From Pseudovirgaria hyperparasitica (lineage: Eukaryota > Ascomycota > Dothideomycetes > Acrospermales > Acrospermaceae), in the NCBI RefSeq assembly GCF_010093815.1, contig NW_022985579.1, positions 1 to 64,000 of the forward strand: a stretch of 64,000 nt of DNA, read 5' to 3'. Position numbers and translations under genes: made by a program. Position 1 is the stretch's first letter. Every line of letters starts with the position of its first letter. Of the stretch, positions 13,979-26,992 are shown piece after piece. Under the pieces are notes generated by a model. The model had not been told where the DNA came from. It saw only the letters and a list, made by a program, of their open reading frames with translations, and made no database searches.

Positions 13979-15565
13979 ATACGCTTCTTATAAATTATAG
14001 CGCTACTTAATAAACTTATAGAGAATAGTAGTAAAATCTCTATAGATAGGCGAGTATAGCGTAAAGCTAAGTTGGTTAAGATATAGTTAATACTAGAGGC
14101 GTAAGATATATTCTAATTATTAAAGAATTACTTTATAACTATACTAATTCTTAGGTATTTTAATTCTAAGAAGTATATTTAGGTTAAAACTAACGCGTTA
14201 GAATTTATAATTACTAGAATTATTAGTTAACTATATAAAGATATAAAAGATAAGGTATAATAGTACCTAGTTACGTTCTTTTTCTATAAAATAGTAGATA
14301 TAGAGACGTATTATAACACGTATAACTAGGAACTACTTATAATTATTAAGAGTTTTAAGTAATAGTAATATTATTTAGAAGGCTCTATATATTAGATTAA
14401 ATTATTATTAGATTATATAAATCTACGTTACTTTATATTAACTAAGGTCCTTAATTACTAATAAGTATATTAGACTAAGTAGATATTAATATTTAACTTT
14501 AAAATCTTATATAAAGCTAGAAGAGAGAATAAAGCTAATCCTCTATCACGGTATAAAGATTATAAGAAATCGTTATAGAATAACGTAGATAGTTAGTATA
14601 ATTTAGACTATACTATACTTTAGATACTATAAGACTAGTTATCTAATAGAATACTAGAAGCTAGGATACTTTCGGCGATTCTCCGCGGGAATTAGAGCGG
14701 GTATTAAGTAATCTAAATAAATATCTAAGAAACTAAGAAAACCCTTAAAGACTTAATTAAATCTATCTAGAATTCTAATATATTAGTAAAGAAAGTTATA
14801 AGTATAAAAGGAAGCGCTATAGATCCGCTATAGTTATTAAGGTAGAAATAATAATTAGACGTAATCTACTTCTAAGGCCAACTCTACGTGCTAGAAGGCG
14901 GCTTATAAATTAATATTTTAAGGGAATAGTACGATTACATGTTAGTAGAATACTTTAGTATTATAAGAATAGTTAATTTAATCCGAAGAATATATAACTA
15001 GCTAGGTCTTTATAAATATATAAAGGACTATATAAAGATATATAATATTTACTAGTATACGAAAGTATATAGACACTTACTATATAGTAAATTAAGGCTA
15101 TTACCTATACTAAAGGAGGTATAGAAGGAATTATTAATAGATTTTATTATAGATCTACCCCTAAGTAAGTATTCTAGGTATATTTATAATAGTTTACTTA
15201 TAGTTCTAGATAGATTTATAAAGATATTATACTATATCTCTATAAGAAAGATAATCTAAGTACCGGATCTTATAGATATACTACTCTATAATATAGTTTA
15301 GCTCTATAGTATACTAAATAGTATAATTTTAAATAGAGGTCCGTAGATAACGTCTAAATTTTAGAAGAATTTCTACTATATACTAGGAATTAAGCGGAAA
15401 CTTAGTACTATATTCTATCTATAAATAGATTGATAGATAGAGTAGTAGAATTAGATAGTCGAGGCGTATTTACGCGTATATTATAACTATAAGTAGAATA
15501 ACTAGATAAGGTTAGTCTATATCGCGGAATTCGCGTATAATAATAGTCGATATATATTAACCTAT

Positions 15566-15937
15566 TGTGGAAGGCCGCTTCTATAGCCCTACATGTATAT
15601 GTCCCTAGCTCGATTACATGGCTTCATTGTATATTTAAGGAGGGCGTTTTCCTTGGTCATTCTACTCGGGGCGCTTCCCCCATTACTAATATTCGACTAT
15701 TCGACCTTTCCTTACGTTCATGGGCCTCTATGGGTATTAATTATTAGGCTTAGCTATTAAAGAATTAATTAAGAGTATTATATAGACCCGTTCTATTATA
15801 AAAGAGAACTAATAAGAAGTCGTGCGTTCAAAGAGAACTTATAATACCTAGGAGAGATACTTATAAGTTCGTCGCGACTACTATACTAGGAATATAGCCA
15901 TTTATAAAAGGGATACACGTAGCGATAGCTTACTATA
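15566..15937 (+). repeat. 5' LTR of element C (372 bp)
   Basis: Begins TGTGGAAGGC and ends CTTACTATA, aligning end to end with 26621-26992, which ends CTTACCACA. Terminal inverted bases TGTGG..CCACA are visible in the pair. Confidence 0.9.
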
Positions 15938-18900
15938 ATTTTAGAGGTTATACCCGGACTATAAACTTATAGGGGGAGATTAGAACTCCGAAACTAGCTT
16001 AGGGGAAGTATATGGCGTGCCTAATAAGGTAGTCTAGACTTACTAGATTAAAGCCACGAGTCCGGAAAATAGGGAGTCCGAAGTCGCTAGGGGCTAGCCT
16101 CTTAAAAGTAGCCGTAAAAAGCATGCGTATACTAATACGGGTAATAGCGCGACTCGAAAATGTCTTAGGGGAATAGAATATAAAACAGGGCTAGATAAAG
16201 TAGTAAAGAAGAGTTTAAAAACGATAAATAGAACCTGTTTAGTACTACTATAGCTGTTATTCATAAACACGGCTACACGAGTATACTACTTTAGAAACGC
16301 CTTACACGAAGATAATAACACAAGTAGGATACCGTGAACCTTATATCGATAAAGACAATAGTAATAGTTCACCTTATAAAGGGATTAGTTAACATGGAGA
16401 AGGGATAATAGATGTTATAGGTAGACGTATTAGGCTAACCTTTAGTTAAGGTAATCCCTTAGCTAATAACCTTACCCCTAGCGTCTCTACTAGTATATCT
16501 ACTACTAGTAATAGTACGATAGAAGCTTAAAATAATAACCTAGTAACTCGTAGAGAGATGCTTAACTTCTTCGTAGCATTTGCGCGATAAGGAAGGATAG
16601 TATCTCTATCTACTCTAGCCCCTAAGCGCTTTAAAGGAATAAACATCACGGCCTTCCTTTAGAAGTACAAGGATATGTATATAAACTACGAAGTTCCGCC
16701 TAATAAGAAGATAACCTCCCTACCGTTATACTACGAGGACTATCTCCGTCCTACTATTAAAGGAATAAGTAGGTTTTAGAAATAGTAGTAGGCCACGCTA
16801 CGTGAAGAATTATTAAAGGAATTCTCTCTATTTAACTCTACCCTCGAGGAAGGTACCATCCACTTTATCCGAAAATACGTGGAAATGGTTAAAGTAGACC
16901 TATCCTACTCTCTCTCTATGTACTACTCCCGGTATCATATTATTACGGAGAAACTTACGGCTAAAGGAAGCCTAAGCTCGTATTCGCGAATAGAGCTCTT
17001 CCTAGAAGGGCTACCTAATAGTCTTAAGGCTCGGGCTATAGAGAAATGTTAACTTATAATAGAAGTATATAGTTACGACTAGGTAATTATCTATAGCTTC
17101 GTATTACGAAAGGCTAGAGTACTTAAGGAACTAGCTCGTATTAATAAGTACTTAGCCGTACAAGAGCTGGCCATAGCCATATACTATAAATCAAAGATAG
17201 GGAGTAAGAAGACTAGCTTAGAAGAGTAGTCACATAAAGAAAGAAGAACTAATAAATTTAACTACCTCTCTCTAGTCGTAGTATACGTCGCGCTAGAATT
17301 AGATAAGTTTAATAAGATAGTAGAGAGATTTAGTAAACTAGACCTCACGTTAATTAAGATGAAGTTCTACTTTACCTCTAATCCCTTATTCCTATCCCTT
17401 AAGAAGTATAAACCTAAGCTACTTTCGGCTATTATTAACTAGTAGGCGCGAAGACTAAATCTTTTAGTATATCCCTAAGCACGAGGCATGCCTATAGAAC
17501 CAACGCAAGTTTATCCATAGAATTATATATAGAATAGAGAATACGTCTCTACCCGAGACTTCTAAGGAGGCGTTATAGCCTAGGATAGGCCTCGAAGACC
17601 GATTATATACATTACGTATAGAGGAGATTACCTAATATATAGATATCCGGAGATAGTAGAATATATTAGAGACGGATTACTAAATATCAATGGGGTACGA
17701 GTATTCTAAGGGCGTTTCGGGGTAAATGGAGAAGAAATCCTATTACTACCCTCCTTAGTAGGGCTATAAGCTACTCTATAAGCTATCCGGAACTACGTAG
17801 TAACGGTTTAAAATAGCCTAAGCTAGTATAGAGAAGGAGTAAAGGTTTCCATGTCTATAGTAAACATTAACGCTTTATAGGGAGTGCTAGTATATAGTAT
17901 TAGTATAAAACCTACGAAGGGTCTCTACTAGGCCTTAGCGGATAGCGATTCGAAAGAAGAAGTCACGTTGCCCGAGAGTAAGAAAGATAGATATATAGAA
18001 TTCCACGAACGCTTCGACGTGGCTAGTAATAGATATATCCGCGAGGAGATAGCTCTAGAAGAGCCCGCTATGCTTATAATATCTAGAAGGGGGATCACGA
18101 AGAGTATACCTAATTATACTAAGGAAAGAAAGATCGTCTGTCTCCGTGAAATACGTAAAGGGTAGTATATAAGGATTATTAAGGAATAGAAGGACGGCGA
18201 GAAGAGTAGTAACTAGAGAATATCTAAATAAGAGCCAACGGCGCCGGAGGATAAGATAGATAAAGGGGATAGCCTAAATCCTAGTTAAAAGGTACGTATC
18301 CGAGGCGTTAAGCTTAATAACTATCTACGCGAAGGATAGCGGCTAAGTATAGAAGCTAGCGAAGCATGGCTAGTGCGCGTTCTAGGGATAACTATAAATA
18401 TTACTATTAGCGAACTATTAAGCCTTAATAGTAACTTACGTTATACGGTATTCGAGAAGAGCGCCCCTAACTTTATAGCTAGAGAGGTCCACGAGGCTTA
18501 AGAAGAGAGAGCTAAGAAGAAAGGAAGAAACGACTATACTATGGCTCCCGAGATAAATAAACTTAATGTATTAGCACCCCTCTATACTATAGAGACGGCT
18601 ATTATATAACGAGATATTAATTAGCTTAAGGAAGGGATAGTAAGGCTAGTGGCCGAGTGTCCGAGGTACTCCGTGGAAGTTAGTTCTAAAAGAGCGACTA
18701 GTATAGTACTATTCGATAGTGGCGCATAGGTAAATAGCATTCGACTAGATGCTATAAGGCGTCTTAGGCTAGCGATATCTTCGCTTCCACTATATATAAA
18801 GAACTCGAGTTTAGTTAGCGCTACTTAGTATAGTACTCTATTCGTAGGAATAGTATAGTAATACCCTATCCGCATAGGTTAGATCGTTACGGCCACTTTA

Positions 18901-19150
18901 ATATTTATATATAGCGAACTTAATTATAACCTTATTCTAGGGGAGCTATATACTAGATAGACCTTACTTACGGTATAGAGGTTAGCCTCCGGGTAAGTAC
19001 TCTTAATAGTCTACTCCGTATATAGATAAGAACATATAACCTTTAAAACTAGTCTAGATAAGTATATTCTAGTCTTAGAGAAGGAGGGTAACTCCGTGGC
19101 TAGAGACTAACTATATAGTAGAGTATATCGCCGGAAGCCGGAGTTAAGCC

Positions 19151-19187
19151 GGATTATTAGTTAAGGGCTACCCTTAACTAATAATCC
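19151..19187. repeat. Dispersed perfect palindrome, copy 2
   Basis: Perfect inverted repeat with 17-bp arms (GGATTATTAGTTAAGGG and complement) around CTA, inside element C between its protease and reverse transcriptase regions. The flank just left of it, read in reverse, resembles the flank to the right of copy 1 (a GGCTTC..CCGGCG..TATAC-like segment). Confidence 0.9.
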
Positions 19188-22100
19188 ATACTAAATAGAG
19201 TCCGGTAAACCCACTAACGAAGGGGATAGGCTATATTTTTATACGGATATAGAAATAAGTTATATAGAGTTACTTTCTAAGAAAATCCGGCCTAAAAATA
19301 TTACTTAGTTATCGAGAAAAGATAACTTAGCCGCCCTAGTTACGGTGGTAAGGTACGCTACCTTTGTATATAAATAAGGCACGATAATAGAATAGCTTAT
19401 AGTAGGCTCTACCGGCCTCTAAAGACGGTATTTATCCGGGGTATTAAAAGGATTTAGTATGGCCACTATATATAAAAGAAAGGGAGTTAAAGTACACCCC
19501 GTAGATGACTCCGAAGCCTACTAAAAGGTTTCTAGGAATCTATTAGGGTATCTAGACTAGCGTAAATAAGCAATCGCACGGTAGACACTTCTTCTAGCCG
19601 TCTACCTAGGTCTTAACGCGTTTAATAGGCTAATAGAGTCTCGAAGGGTAACTATCCCGCTAGGAACACGTCTAACGCCTCTACGTATAAGTTAGCTAAA
19701 GATTAGAATAGAGCTACGTTCCGTAGAACTTAAGTTACTATATATAATCTTATTATATCGCGAGGAAGTACTAATATAGAAATTCTTATACCTTAGTAAA
19801 TTTAATAAAGAGGTAGTACCTCCGCAGGAGATCCGAACGGTAGAACATAAGATATAGTAGGCTAAGAACTTTAACATTCCTAGAGCCCTTTATAGGAAGG
19901 TACTTATAATTCTAAAAGAGTGTCTTAATAGCGGAAGGCTCGAGCCCTATAGTAGTCCTTATTAAAACGCCTATTTTCTCGTGGAAAAGAAGAAGGAAGC
20001 TAATAAGGAATAAGATTATAGGTTAATTAATTCGGCGATAGAAATTAACCGAGTTACTATTCGTGATACGGCCACGCCGCCCTTATATAAAGAGTTCTTA
20101 GAGCACTTTACGGGGATAGCCGTCTTAACGTTTACCGACTTCTTCTTAGAATATAATTAGATTCTATTAGTAGAGTATTACCAAGACTTAACGGGGTTTA
20201 TAACGCCCCTAGAATTACTACGTAGGATAATATTACCTTAAGGGGCTACTAATTTAGTAGCTTAGTTCATTAGAATTATATTAACTATTATATAAGAATA
20301 TATCCCGGAGAGGGCTCTACTATTCCTAGATAACTTAGGTATTAAAGGACCTACGACGAAATATAACTCTAAGAAGGCCCTACCTAGAATTCGTAGGTAT
20401 ATTCTAGAACATTTAATTAACGTAGATAAGGTTCTCGCGGATATAGAGCGCGCCGGATACGCCCTAAGTAGTAAGAAGACTTAGTAGTATATTAAAGCCG
20501 CTAACGTTATAGGATACGTCTACGATATTAAAGGGAGGCGACCGAGTAATAAAAAGGTTACTACTATTAGGGACTGGAAACCCTATAAAAACACGATAAA
20601 TATACGAGCCTTCCTTGGTGTTTATATATATTTCCGGATATAGATCCCCGGGTACGCTGTTATCGCATCGCCGCTATTTATACTATTAAAGAATAAATCG
20701 GCCTAGTAGTAGATAGCTAAGAAGTAGACCTCGATAGACGCGCTAAAGATAGCTCTAACTACTACTCCCGTACTAATAACGTTACGGTATAGGATAGGTA
20801 TAGAAGATATAATCCTAGTAGTAGACTCTAGTAACGTTAGGTAGGGAGCTACGTTAATATAGGAGAACGAGAATCGTAAACGTTAGCTATCGCGGTATAA
20901 TAGAGGAATATAGTTAAAAGCTAAGAGAAACTACGATACCGTGAAGCTAGAGTACCGAGCTCTCCTCTACGCGTTATAGAAGTTCCGGTAATACCTCTAT
21001 AGTACGCACTTTATTATAGAAATAGACACAAATACTCTAGTCACTTAAATTAACCACACCGTAACTAACTTACTAGGGGCGCTCGTTACTAGGTGGCTCG
21101 CGTGGATTTAGCTATAGAACTTTATAGTTAGGCACGTACCTAGGAAGCGTAACGTAGTCGCCGACGGTATCTTACGGATATACGAAGAAGAAGAACTACC
21201 AGACGTCCCTACCTTTAACCTAGACGAGTTCATGGATATAGCTCTATATATAGATATACTAGAGACGTTATTAATTAAGCCCGTTAGCGGGAGAGATTAT
21301 ATAATAGAGATACTCGACTATACCGCCATTAAGTCTCCCTTAATAGATAAATATAGCGATAAATAGTAGAGGATTATAAAGTACCTTACTATACTTAAGA
21401 GGCTAACTAACCTAACTAACCGAGCGTATAAGACCTTTATAACTAACTACCTAAAGTTCCTCGTACGTAACCGAATACTCTAGCGGAGAGGAGATAGACA
21501 TCGCTAATATACACGAGTAATTAAGGATCCGAATACTAGGGCGCGTATAATTACCGCTACTTATAATAAGATAGATTATAGAGATAGCGAAGGGACCCTC
21601 GGAAGGATTAAGGATAAGTATTAGTAGGTAGGTATACGTAGAGACGTGTGATAGCACGTGAAAACCTATAACGAATATTAATAATAAAGTAAACTCCTTA
21701 GAGGTCTTAATAAAGGGCTCCACTACGTTATAACGCCTATTCTTTAGTAAAGAATATACTTAGACGTAACGACGCTACCACCTTCCATAGGGTATAGTAA
21801 AGTAGTATCTATACGAGAATAGCTAAGCGGATAGACTAAGGCGGAGGCATGTATAGCGGCCACGTCTATAGTTATCGTAAAGTTCCTCTTTAAGAACGTA
21901 ATCTATAGATATAGAATCATTCCTAAAATCACCTATAATAGTAGTAGAGAAAATATAGGTGCTATAGAGGAGCTTCTCCGACTCTATAGAATTTATTAGA
22001 AGGTTACGTCTACGTATAATCCCTAAGTAAATAGAATTATTAAGAGAAGTTTTATACTACTCGCTAATGCTCTCGCGAAGATAACTAATGGCGGATTTAA

Positions 22101-22399
22101 GAACTAGCCCGGCTACCTCTATACGGTCGTCTAGGTAGATAGAATAATAATACGTGCTAGTATAGAGTATAGTACCGTATACCTCGTGCTCGGCCATAAA
22201 CCAATTATACCTATCGAAGTCGAATTCGAGTCGCTCCGAATACTCCCTTAGGATAAGGTGCGATTAATATCCGACTTACTCGCTCTTTAAGCTAGATAAC
22301 TTAAGAGAAGATCCGAGGATCTTAAGGAGGCCCATGCCTACACGATATAAACGCGTAAGGAATCGAGAGAGGTATAGAATAACGACTATTACCTTCGTT

Positions 22400-25300
22400 A
22401 AGAGTCGTTACTAGTTAATATAATTATCCTTCTATACGACTCATAGCGATAGAAGAATATAGGGCGGAAGCTAAGGTAGCATTAGAGGGGGCTATATAGA
22501 ATCTAGTCCGTGTTTAATTATACCTATAAGCTCGCGGAGCTTAATAGAGCTATACTTAGAGGGACGTTTCCTAGCTATAGGTTAAAGAAATATTTTATAA
22601 GAAATATAAGTAACGAGAGTTACAACGAGCCCTCACGACTACTAATTAGAAGAATTACTAAGGAAAATAAGGAGAGTAGCGATAAGAAAAACTATTATAA
22701 ATAACTTATGGAACACCTCGACGACGCCATACGAACCTAGGTAGAAGTGGTAATTCCTACTCTATAAGACTTTAATAGAGAAGAATATTTACGTTTCCCT
22801 AGAATCGATATCTTCTTCTAGGGGATAGAAGTTTTTTTAAGAAGGGAAGGGATACTTATAAAAGTAGTCTCATAACGATAAACTCTATTATCGAAAAAGG
22901 ACGATAAACTCTATTATCGAAAGAGGATAATGAACTCTATTATTACTATAAAATAATAAAACTTATTATTAAAGTAAGTAATACTCGAAAGAAGATATAA
23001 TGGCGTTTACACGAATTCCACCTACTATACATTAAAGCCGGTCGTGTAATCGAAGCCCACCTATTGAAGGCCTATTTTATTACTATGGAACGGGCCCCGT
23101 TAGAAACTAATAAGGAAGAAAAGAAGAAGGAGATATAGGAGAAAAAGATACTTATAGAAAGTCTTATAAGGATAAGAATATACCCGGTATCTATTTATTT
23201 ATAGATTCCGCCATATACCCGGTAGATACATTTATTCATAGATTTCCTATATACCTAGTATATATTCATTTATAGATTCGACACGTATACGGGCCTACGG
23301 CTATTAGTAAGGATCATTTATAAAAATTACTATATACCCGGCATTCGAGGAGGTATAAAAAGAGAACTTAAGATAGTATATAACTCTTCCCTCTTATACC
23401 TCTCTATACCTTCTTAATTAATAAAACCTCCTCCTCTACTTCCGCCTCGCTTAACTACCTCTTCTTAGAACGTAACTCGCCGATAGAACCGATAATAATA
23501 ATAGCCCCGCCGAAAAAGAAAACGCCTACCCGTGAAGAGTTATAAGATCGTTAAGTACTAATAAGATAGACGCGGTCCTAGTTAAGAGTCGTAAGTACTA
23601 AAGTAGGGCCATTAACGGCTATCATGGTATTAAGGCTATCTACTACTCCGTACGGATAGGCTATAGAAGCTACGGAAGTAAATAAGTCTACTATTAACCG
23701 AATTATCGCTATCTAGGACCCGTAAGAGCGATAGAACTATATTCTAGACACGTTTAATAATCTCCTTTATATTACTAGCCTTATAGAATAGCTCTTAAGT
23801 AGTATAGTTAACCTCTTCTAGGAAGTAGGAGCCGTAATAGGGTATAGTAAGGCAAAGATTAACTCCTCTATTCCGAAAGAAGTCTACGAGATAATTCGTT
23901 ATAGAAGAGATACTAACTCTAGTATTCTAAAAGCTAAAAATACAATCCTATAAAACTAGCGAAAGGACCTCTCTAATAACGATAGCTAGTTACTCTAATC
24001 CGCCCTCGGATAGCTCTAGTAAACATAGAACTTTATAGAAAAGCTAGTAGCGCTCTTATAAATGCGGATATAGGCGAGAGCGAGGAACTAGTTAAACGTA
24101 TCTCTATAGTCCCGAATCGGCTAGGGATAGAAGGGAAGGAGAATTAAGGTATATCTTTAGAGCTCTAATATCGATACCGCCCTAGCTAGCGATAGTAATA
24201 AGGACGGTCTATCTCTCTAGTAACTCTCGAACTACCCTAGCCGATAAAATAAACTAACGTTCTATAATAAGACGGGACTTATTATCCCCGCTAGTTAATA
24301 GTTACGGATAAGTAGAATGGTTTATAGGCCCGTCGAATACTACCTATAAATTAAAGAGATAAGTATATTACCTCCGTCTTAGACCTTACCATCGCTAAAA
24401 CTAGCGTAGATAACGCCTACGGTAAAGTCCCCTCCACGAAGTACGCCTTCTAGTTTAGTAGTACGTCGTCTCTTCGAAGCTAGTCGTCCGTTTAAAGTAA
24501 GTATTTCTTCTACTACTACTAGTATACGTCCCTTACCGGGCTATGCGAGAACCTCTTTAGTACCTATTATAGCTACGCTGATAAAACCTACTCGTAGACG
24601 TGCCTTATCTACTAGCCCTTAGTAATTACTAGGGGCGCCTATACGATAATCCCCGGTTATTCTTAGTTCGTACTCTAAGATAATAGTATTAGTTAAGGAA
24701 GAGGACGAGCCTAAGAAGTATTAATACGCGCCTTTAGTAACGAAGACTTTTAAGGTAGCTATATTATTAAAGAAGAATTTCATAAGTATTAAGGGAATGG
24801 CCCTACTAGTACGCTAGAAAGCGTAGATAGGTAATATGGCTATTCCGTATAAAGTCTACTATAAGCATTACTAAGACGTAGCTAGAAAGAATAATATACT
24901 TATTAGCGTGTCCTACTTAAACCTAGTAGCGAGACTTAAAATAGTATATAAGTTTAGAGATAACGTGGGGGCCCTTAAAGTTTATAAGAACTACTATACC
25001 TAGTTCGCGAAGTACGCGCGGCCACCTTATCCGATAGAGGTATTAGGTATCTATTATTACTAGACCCTAGAGACCCCGAAGTAAGTCATTAATATTAAAA
25101 CCATTCTTACTAGTATTATATTTATAATTTAGAAGGAGGACGGTAGAATAGATAGGTAACTCTTTAATAAGTAGGAATGTACTAGAAGTATTAATATTAA
25201 AGGGCTCTTTAAGCTACTTAAAAAGACGACCTCTATACTTAATAAGAGTATCCTAGAACTCGCGAGGGATGAATTTAATATATATAAGTACTACTAGCGC

Positions 25301-26600
25301 ATGTTTAATAAGAAATCGAACTACGGCTGGCTACGAACTATATACTACTCCTATATCTAATAGTTTATTAGGTAATGTCTACTTTACTAGCTTACCTATA
25401 TTGCTCTTTAGCCCGATCTTAACTACTATCTAATCTCGTACCCGTACTATGCGAAGTCCTAGGATAGGGGTGATAAGACGGGTTTCAAGTATCTCGATAA
25501 CGCTATTAATCGAATCCTCGATCCTAGCAATAGACACGGGTTTAATATAATCTAGAGGAGTATTAGTCTCGACGATAAACGAAGTAACAACTATACTATA
25601 ATCGTTCCCTACTTCTATAAGTTCTTAAATAAATAGTAGTTAAAGGCTAAGCTCCGCGAGGGGGTTAATCGAAACGGTATAATTACGGCTATTAACGATA
25701 AGATCTATAATACGGACGATAAGAAATGATTTAGTCCCTTCGTCCTAGTCCCCTACTAGTCCCTTAAAGTACGTATCTCTAGCCTACTAATAATATACGG
25801 TACCTAGGGTCCCGTAAAGGGTGGAAGACGTATAATACTTCTATGGTATATCGCGGTTGGCCCTAATTACATAATAATAGAAGTACCTAAAATAGGCATA
25901 TAGGAATAACTCGTAGTAGCTTATAGGAATTTAACTCTAGGACCCATGTCTCCGTTAGGATTTTCTAATAAATATAGCGCGATTTCTTTTGCCTTCCTAG
26001 CCGTAGTTTAACTCCCGAGTTTTAACGCCGTTAGTAATATATTAGTCGGCCGTAAAAGATAGGATAGCTAGGAGGTAAAAGAAGAGGTAGCTATATAGCT
26101 TAATGTAAGTTCTTAATAACTTAAAGCTAAGGTAGACGCCTAGTTTAAGGAGGGCTCGAGGGTATTCGTAGAGACCTTTAAGAAAATAGTAAGGTAGAAA
26201 AGGCTAGTCTATAGGGATAGGTCGTTCTAGAAGGAATTTAATAAGGCGCGTGCCGCTAAGCGGCTAATTAATTTTAAGAAATTCGAGTCTAACGCGGGCC
26301 TAGATAACGTTAAAGAGAACTTCTATAGATAGGAGAGGCCTAACGAACTATCCGATAAGGAGGAATCTAACCTCTCTAAGATAAGCGACACGATTCTTTA
26401 GGAGCTAGCTCGTGACCTTAACTACTAAGATTAGGTGTCTAAAAACCTACCTAATTATTAGTTAAGGGCTACCCTTAACTAATAATCTAGGCTAAGGTTT
26501 ACCCGCGCCGAGAGGTTTACTAGAGGCGCATTTTATTCGTATTAAGGTCTTTCTTTTAGGCGTTCTTCACACGGTTACTATACTACTAAGGGTAGTAGTT
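22400..26600 (+). other. Extra 4-kb region of element C, no standard Gypsy domain
   Basis: Lies between the integrase and the 3' LTR of element C. Composition and damage match the rest of C, so it probably travelled with C, but an older separate insertion is not excluded. Parts of 24,770-26,100 look protein-coding on the plus strand. I see only a faint resemblance to a double-stranded beta-helix oxygenase and make no firm assignment. A third palindrome copy lies near its right end. Confidence 0.4.
26453..26487. repeat. Dispersed palindrome, copy 3
   Basis: Same palindrome as at 1206 and 19151: arms of 15 perfect bp (ATTATTAGTTAAGGG and complement) around CTA, with one mismatch at the outermost pair. 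It lies 134 bp before the 3' LTR of element C. Confidence 0.9.
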
Positions 26601-26620
26601 CTATGGGCCGGGGAGGTATA

Positions 26621-26992
26621 TGTAGAAGGCCGCTCCTACAGCCCCACATGTATATGTCCCTAGCTTGGTTATATAGCTTTATTATATATTTAAGGAGGGC
26701 GTTTTCCTTGGTCATTCTACTCGGGGCGCTTCCCCTATTACTAATATTCGACTATTTGACCTTTCCTTACGTTCATAGGCCTCTATAGGTATTAATTATT
26801 AGGCTTAGCTATTAAAGAATTAATTAAGAGTATTATATAGACCCATCCTATTATAAAAGAGAACTAATAAGAAGTTATACGTTCAAAGAGAACTTATAAT
26901 ACCTGGGAGAGATACTTGTAAGTTCGTCGCGACTACTATACTAGGAACACAGCCATTTACAAAAGGGACACACGTAGTAATAGCTTACCACA
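26621..26992 (+). repeat. 3' LTR of element C (372 bp)
   Basis: Aligns over its whole length with 15566-15937 and ends CCACA next to the CTAT target duplication. An open stretch of 61 codons here has a counterpart in the other LTR and is not a gene. Confidence 0.9.

Larger units (their letters stand above)
15566..26992 (+). mobile_element. Element C: long (11.4 kb) Ty3/Gypsy fossil
   Basis: Plus-strand LTR element with 372-bp LTRs and a 4-bp target duplication CTAT (15562-15565, 26993-26996). It sits in A's integrase region just after an EFAYNNS-like motif. Parts in order: gag-like region (about 16560-17450), aspartic protease with a DSGA-like motif (about 18710-18740), Gypsy-type reverse transcriptase (about 19980-20440), RNase H (about 20800-21200), integrase (about 21600-22330). 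A further 4 kb (22,400-26,600) separates the integrase from the 3' LTR and matches no standard Gypsy domain. A purine tract (GGGCCGGGGAGG) precedes the 3' LTR. It is broken throughout but less AT-shifted than A. Two copies of the dispersed palindrome lie inside. Confidence 0.85.

Noticed and set aside
15566-15750. Open stretch repeated at 26,603 as a possible small conserved gene
   Set aside because: Both copies lie in the paired 372-bp LTRs of element C; conservation is explained by the LTR repeat.
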